Positions 59,596-64,000 of a stretch of 64,000 nucleotides of DNA are shown piece by piece. The notes under the pieces were generated by a model, which made no database searches, was not told where the DNA came from, and saw only the letters and a program-made list of their open reading frames with translations. The DNA is taken from the NCBI GenBank assembly GCA_050302275.1, contig JBNLAT010000008.1:17982-81981 (forward strand), read 5' to 3'. Made by a program: the position numbers and the translations under genes. Every line of letters starts with the position of its first letter. Position 1 is the first letter of the stretch. This stretch comes from JAPHTQ01 sp050302275. GTDB lineage: Bacteria > Pseudomonadota > Gammaproteobacteria > Thiohalomonadales > Thiohalomonadaceae.

Positions 59596-62500
59596 TTATT
59601 GATCGCTCAAATCGATCGCCATCGTCCTGTACTGTTGCTTCACTGCCGGGTCAATTGCTACCGCTTTCCTGAATGCCGCAGCGGCACTCGGCAGGTCTTT
59701 CAATGCCATGTAACTTTTCGCCAGGTTGATATGAATCAGCGCGTCGGAAGGATCGACCGCCGCCGCAGCTTCATAATCGGTGATTGCATCCTGATACTTG
59801 TCCTGGATGTAGCGCAGATTGCCGCGATTGTTAAGCACCTTGGCGTTATCCGGTTGTTGTGCCAGCACCGCACTGAAATAACCTTCCGCGGTTTCGTAAT
59901 CCCCTGCACGGGCAGCGATGATACCGGCCTGGATCTGTGCATCGAGATCGTTCGGGTTCTCCTCGATCGCCTTCAAAAACGGGCGCATACGGGTACGTGC
60001 GGCGATCCGCTTGAGTGTGGCGTTCTGATCCGGGAAACGTTTTTCGATCTCCTCGCGTTTGACTGCCGGCGGTTTCCAGTCATATTGCGGCAGGCTGGCG
60101 GGTTTGTAGGTATTCCAGGAGTCATGGACGTTGAGCAGGGTAAGTCCCTTGTCCTTCCACTTGTAGTAGGTCTCGCTGCCTTTCTCCCAGGCACTGGTAA
60201 ATGATTTTCCTACCAGGGTTACCTCGATCGGCACCCACAGCACACCATCTTCGACCACATACATGTTATCCATGGTGTAGTTATCGCTGTCGGCGGGGAT
60301 GCCGGTGGAGAACATCATCAGCATGTGTTCCGGCACTTCAATCACACGGGTGGAAATGCCCATACTCTCCAGTGCGGTGGAGTAGAGCGCCACCAGATCG
60401 TCGCAGTCGCCCGATTTTCGCTCCATGGTCTCACGCGGATACTGCACATAGTCCACCGTATCCACATTCCCCGAGGTCACCTGATAGGGGTTATTCGGAT
60501 CCTGCACATAGGTCACGCCGCTGATCCCGAGTGCACCGAACACCGCAGCCGCCCACTGTACCGGGTCACGGCTGCTGGGATACTGGTTGGTGATGCTACG
60601 TGCATAGTTAAGCACCACCGGATCCTTGGGTGTGACAAAGGCGGCAAAACGACCGCGCTCCGACCAGAGTAGCCGGTGCTTCTCATAGAGATTGATCGAC
60701 TGATTCTGGCCGATGGTCTTCTCCTTACCATCCTCGAAATAGGTGGCGACCAGTTTGGTCTGCACCGGGGTATCTTCGGTGACGGTAAGAATGTTGTTGT
60801 TAAATACCGCCTTTAGCGGAAACTCCTGGCTCTCTCCCGGATTGAGCTGTTTGATCTTCAGCTCGCTGGGGAAGTCCATGTAATTCTTGATGGTGAAAGC
60901 GACCTTGACGTTCTCCATCGGCTTACCGGTGTTGTTGGTCAAACGAAGTTTGCCCAGACCATCGCGCTCATAGAGCTTATAAGAGTTGGAGAAAATACCG
61001 TCGAGGTCCACGGTCTCCAGCACCAACGGTGCGCGATTGTTGGCGCGGGTGGTGCCATGCACCTTCAGCTTGTCCGATTCGATACCATCGACACTGAGGG
61101 TGGAGATATAGAGGGAGTAATTTTTCTCTGGCTCAAGACCACGATAGATATATTCATGCTCTTTGGTCTCCCCGACCTTGACCAACTCATCACCGAGTTT
61201 TTCATAGATCAGGTAGTTCTCCACGTAGGCCGTCTCCAGCGGCGCCCAGATCAATTTCAGGCTCCACACGTCAGGCACCACCAGCACATTTTCCATGATC
61301 GCCGGGGCATACTTCTGCGCCGCTGCTTCCACTACGGTACTCGGCTTGCCTTCGTAACCGTAAGGGTCCTGCGCCGCGACACGATAGTAGTAAGTCTGTT
61401 CCGGAGTCAGACCGCCGTCGATGAAACTGTCACCGCTGGCGCTGCCCACACGGAGAAACGGTCCCGCTGTTTCGTTGGCGCGATAAATGGTGTACTCGGC
61501 GATGTAGGGCAAGGTGCTTTTCTGCCACTTAATCTCGGCACCATGGGAGCGTCCCGTTGCTGCAACATCGGCGGGGGCGGCAGGCTTGTGCAGCGTCGCC
61601 TGCAGCTGAATACGTTTGTTGCCGCTGTCGGCGATGGCGTAGGCCGTGTCGCCCGCAGCGATGATCTCGGTGGGACGATAGACATCGCCGATACTCTGGC
61701 CCTTGGCACCGAAACGACGCAAGTATTTACCGTCACGGCTGAAATACCTCACCCCGTCTTCTTCCAGTACCACCAGTTCATCGCCGCTAACCATCAGGTC
61801 GATGGGACTGCTCAGATGTACAGGTTGTTTGGCATCCCGACCGAATTCGGCCAGCACCTCACCCCGCGGTGAGAGAGTGGTAATGGTGGTACGACCGCGA
61901 TCCAGCACATAGAGATTGTCCTGCGCATCAAGGGCAATGGCCGCAGGTTTATTAAACGGTTCGCTCTTGCCGTTACGCAGAACATTAAGAAAGACCCCTT
62001 CACGGCTGAATGCCTGCACCCACCGATTACCGGGGTCGGCCACAAACAGCACTCCACTGGATGAGATGGCGATATCGGTCGGATCGTCCAGCTGTCCTGC
62101 GCCGCTACCAGCGCTGCCGAAGGCGGCCAGTTGCTTGCCGCTGGCATCGAGATGAAGGATGCGAGATTTGTTTTTGTCCACCAACCAGAGAGAACCGTCG
62201 CTATCCGCAACCAGTGCACCAGGCAAGATATCCTTATCCAAAGCAATACGTTCCGCCGCCTCGCCTTTCTTCAGACGCACGATGGACTTTTTCTCTTCAT
62301 CCACGCCATAGAGTGCGCCCTGATGGTAGGCGATCTGCTTTGTATTCAGTTTTTCCCGCAACAGCGAACGTACAGACGTACGCGCCAGTTCCCGCTCCAC
62401 TACCGCAGGCGCTTCGCTTGCCTCCAGCTGGAACAGATTGGCCACGCCCTTGATCGGATCACCAACGGCAATGCGGTTATTATCATGCAGCGCCAGACCG

Positions 62501-63336
62501 GCGATCTCCTGGAACTGGGAACGCCCCTTACCCTTGGAACCAAAGTAGTAGCGCAGCTTACCGTCGCTATCGAATTTCTGGATGGTGTAGCTATTGAGAT
62601 CGATGACATAGGTGCCGTCTGCGGCAACAACAAAACCTGCCGGTTTCCCTTTCAGGGTCAACTGACGCAGGAAACCACCATGCTGGTTATAGACCTTGAT
62701 CATCGACGACTCGGCGTCGAAGACATGAATATGTCCCGCATGGTCGATACCGATGCCGCGCGGTCTTTTCAGTTGGTAGGGAAGTTCTTTCTTTTTCGCC
62801 GCTTCGTTTTCAGGTGCACTGTTGATCTCCAGGGTGGCAATAAAGACACCGTTATCGCCATAGAGCTGAATACGATCGTTACCGTTATCGGCGACATAAA
62901 CGACGCCATCATAGAAAGCTACGCCCTGGGGTTCACGTAACTCACCCGGACCACTGCCACTGGCACCGAAGCTACCGCGGTATTTGCCATCGAGGCTAAA
63001 CATGGCGACGCGGTTATTCGCGCTGTCACTGATAAAGACCAGATCGTTGCCCACCGCAGCGGCAGCCGGTTGTTTCAATACCGCATCGCCGCGTGCATCT
63101 TTGGACTGCAATGTGTAGATGGCCTTGCCACTCTCATCCACTACTTTGACCGCGCCATTCTTGGTCGCATAGAAATAGTGACCGTCATGCCAGGCAAGTA
63201 AACGTTGCGCTCCGGGGGTGGCGATCTCGGCAACAAAATCGATCCTGGCAAAACCCGCCGCGGGTGGCGGCAGCTCAGGCGTACTGGCACAGGCGGCCAG
63301 CAACAGTGCAAGTGATATGGCTGTGAGTTTACGCAT
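59596..63336 (-). CDS. giant lipoprotein: NHL propeller, Fn3, transglutaminase-like, TPR
   Basis: 1246 residues. Starting at 63336 gives a lipobox LLAAC. Regions in order: NHL-type propeller repeats with two or more blocks (about 20-570: VYVADNGNDRIQLYG, LFVADPGNRWVQAFS, LYVLDRGRTTITTLS), two Fn3-like domains (about 590-775), an unassigned beta-rich part (775-900), a transglutaminase-like domain with the catalytic Cys978 in KSGDCDDLVALYSTALESMG and its His in PEHMLMMF, and TPRs in the last 110 residues (LNNRGNLRYIQDKYQDAITDYEAAA). Such proteins could bind and cross-link or cleave peptides at the cell surface. The enzyme role is inferred from the Cys-His pair. Confidence 0.8.
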   Translation of the reverse strand: MRKLTAISLALLLAACASTPELPPPAAGFARIDFVAEIATPGAQRLLAWHDGHYFYATKNGAVKVVDESGKAIYTLQSKDARGDAVLKQPAAAAVGNDLVFISDSANNRVAMFSLDGKYRGSFGASGSGPGELREPQGVAFYDGVVYVADNGNDRIQLYGDNGVFIATLEINSAPENEAAKKKELPYQLKRPRGIGIDHAGHIHVFDAESSMIKVYNQHGGFLRQLTLKGKPAGFVVAADGTYVIDLNSYTIQKFDSDGKLRYYFGSKGKGRSQFQEIAGLALHDNNRIAVGDPIKGVANLFQLEASEAPAVVERELARTSVRSLLREKLNTKQIAYHQGALYGVDEEKKSIVRLKKGEAAERIALDKDILPGALVADSDGSLWLVDKNKSRILHLDASGKQLAAFGSAGSGAGQLDDPTDIAISSSGVLFVADPGNRWVQAFSREGVFLNVLRNGKSEPFNKPAAIALDAQDNLYVLDRGRTTITTLSPRGEVLAEFGRDAKQPVHLSSPIDLMVSGDELVVLEEDGVRYFSRDGKYLRRFGAKGQSIGDVYRPTEIIAAGDTAYAIADSGNKRIQLQATLHKPAAPADVAATGRSHGAEIKWQKSTLPYIAEYTIYRANETAGPFLRVGSASGDSFIDGGLTPEQTYYYRVAAQDPYGYEGKPSTVVEAAAQKYAPAIMENVLVVPDVWSLKLIWAPLETAYVENYLIYEKLGDELVKVGETKEHEYIYRGLEPEKNYSLYISTLSVDGIESDKLKVHGTTRANNRAPLVLETVDLDGIFSNSYKLYERDGLGKLRLTNNTGKPMENVKVAFTIKNYMDFPSELKIKQLNPGESQEFPLKAVFNNNILTVTEDTPVQTKLVATYFEDGKEKTIGQNQSINLYEKHRLLWSERGRFAAFVTPKDPVVLNYARSITNQYPSSRDPVQWAAAVFGALGISGVTYVQDPNNPYQVTSGNVDTVDYVQYPRETMERKSGDCDDLVALYSTALESMGISTRVIEVPEHMLMMFSTGIPADSDNYTMDNMYVVEDGVLWVPIEVTLVGKSFTSAWEKGSETYYKWKDKGLTLLNVHDSWNTYKPASLPQYDWKPPAVKREEIEKRFPDQNATLKRIAARTRMRPFLKAIEENPNDLDAQIQAGIIAARAGDYETAEGYFSAVLAQQPDNAKVLNNRGNLRYIQDKYQDAITDYEAAAAVDPSDALIHINLAKSYMALKDLPSAAAAFRKAVAIDPAVKQQYRTMAIDLSDQ

Positions 63337-63472
63337 AATCGTTCTCTTCCCCGTGCATCGCACTTTGTCGATGCCGTTATTGTGACCTGTAATCATACTG
63401 ACCGTTCAGCAATACTGAAACTATCTGGAAGTAGTCTCAAAAAGAGCGAGTGCCACCGTTTTGAGGCTGCTT

Positions 63473-64000
63473 CTATTTGTCTACTCGGTTGAACACCCCA
63501 TCCCAACCTTCCGCTGGCGGATTCTCGGCAAAGTAGTGGCAACGCTCCAGATAGATGGCACTCGGCCTGTCGCCGGGGAACTCCTGCATGATCGCCTGAA
63601 AGGCTTCCGCCGCCTCTTCCCAGCGCCGTTCGCGGTACATCTCCAGCGCCGCTGCAAAGCGAATCGCCAACGGAGGCAGTGGTTCTTCGGCAGAACAGAG
63701 CAGTTCATAAACCGTAGTCGGGATCTCCTTGCCCAGCACCCTGATTTTATCGATTTCACGAAAATGATAAATGTCACGACAATGCTGCCAGGTTGTCTCA
63801 CCGAGCAGAAATTCGACACCGTAAAATTTGGCCGCGCCCTCCAGTCGCGCCGCCATGTTTACTGTGTCGCCGATGATGGTGTACTCCATCTTCTTGCTGC
63901 GCGAGCCGATATTACCCGCCACCACCTCACCCGAGGCGAGACCCGCACGCAGAGTGAACGGTTGTTTGCCTTCATTCTCCCAGCGAGTGCAGAGTAGTTG
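63473..64000 (-). CDS. class III nucleotide cyclase, C-terminal part
   Basis: The frame stays open to the right edge, so the visible 175 residues are only the end of the protein. The cyclase core shows LRAGLASGEVVAGNIGSRSKKMEYTIIGDTVNMAARLE, matching the class III adenylyl/guanylyl cyclase domain, including the conserved N-x3-R transition-state pair (NMAAR). A C-terminal helical tail of about 80 residues contains one TPR-like helix pair (RFAAALEMYRERRWEEAAEAFQAIMQEFPGD). The substrate (ATP or GTP) cannot be judged from this part. It could make the ligand for the cNMP-binding diguanylate cyclase at 30850, which is a guess. Confidence 0.88.
   Translation of the reverse strand, partial: QLLCTRWENEGKQPFTLRAGLASGEVVAGNIGSRSKKMEYTIIGDTVNMAARLEGAAKFYGVEFLLGETTWQHCRDIYHFREIDKIRVLGKEIPTTVYELLCSAEEPLPPLAIRFAAALEMYRERRWEEAAEAFQAIMQEFPGDRPSAIYLERCHYFAENPPAEGWDGVFNRVDK

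Noticed and set aside
62131..62940. 269-codon plus-strand frame opposite the giant lipoprotein gene
   Set aside because: It lies fully opposite clear NHL repeats and has no ribosome site or known motif.
1..64000. tRNA or rRNA genes, CRISPR arrays, insertion sequences or phage genes
   Set aside because: I looked through the intergenic gaps and the gene products and found no cloverleaf, spaced direct repeats, transposase, integrase or capsid genes.

Overview
The window looks like chromosomal DNA of a free-living or symbiotic gammaproteobacterium with respiratory versatility. The evidence is gene content: TmcA, a YbbA/YbbP/TesA cluster, DUF3549, a DUF1631 protein, LpxH-like and ZIP genes, and a Tat-exported molybdenum oxidoreductase with FNR-type control sites. 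A Chromatiales-like or sulfur-oxidiser relative is plausible, but no phylogenetic marker is present. No tRNA, rRNA, insertion sequence, phage gene or CRISPR array was seen. Both window edges cut genes: an M48-TPR protein at the left and a class III nucleotide cyclase at the right.

Layout. 1-6.9 kb: M48-TPR fragment, secreted proteins, a GIY-YIG protein, a PilZ protein, two membrane-tethered putative nucleic-acid binders (an H1-like basic tail and an RRM), DUF3549, a seven-bladed propeller lipoprotein and a TerB-like protein. 6.9-14.2 kb: LOG-family protein, DUF1631 protein, ABC exporter YbbAP and divergent TesA. 14.3-17.5 kb: a methyltransferase (MnmM-like) and FAD oxidoreductase pair, and a FIST sensor. 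17.7-22.6 kb: BASS symporter, an ArsR-permease-Cys-rich protein-thioredoxin operon, MsrA and DUF2914. 22.7-29.3 kb: Rieske-glutamate synthase fusion, TmcA, an FNR-box-preceded ACP-like protein, a GT4 glycosyltransferase and an LpxH-like phosphatase. 29.3-40.8 kb: ZIP transporter, diguanylate cyclase, an ECF sigma/anti-sigma group with an acidic secreted protein and a TPR-barrel protein, NERD protein, an EAL protein and an HDOD protein. 40.8-47.4 kb: a 37-residue membrane microprotein, DUF1840/DUF6765, universal stress protein plus P-type ATPase, and a membrane diguanylate cyclase. 47.4-56.5 kb: molybdoenzyme operon (catalytic subunit, FeS subunit, NrfD, TorD), HybE-like protein and a two-component pair. 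56.5-64 kb: M48 protease, LemA, a TPR-like secreted protein, a giant NHL-Fn3-transglutaminase-TPR lipoprotein and a cyclase fragment.

Themes. Cyclic-nucleotide signalling is dense: PilZ, three GGDEF proteins (one degenerate with an intact EAL) and a class III cyclase. Oxygen-responsive control is suggested by three FNR-like boxes. tRNA wobble modification appears twice (TmcA and the proposed MnmM/FAD pair). Cell-envelope proteolysis appears at both ends. The most interesting leads are the serine-less ACP-like protein under a perfect FNR box, the HybE-like protein with a C-terminal twin-arginine-like motif beside a molybdoenzyme, the MnmC-replacement candidate operon, and an arsR promoter predicted to give an almost leaderless mRNA.
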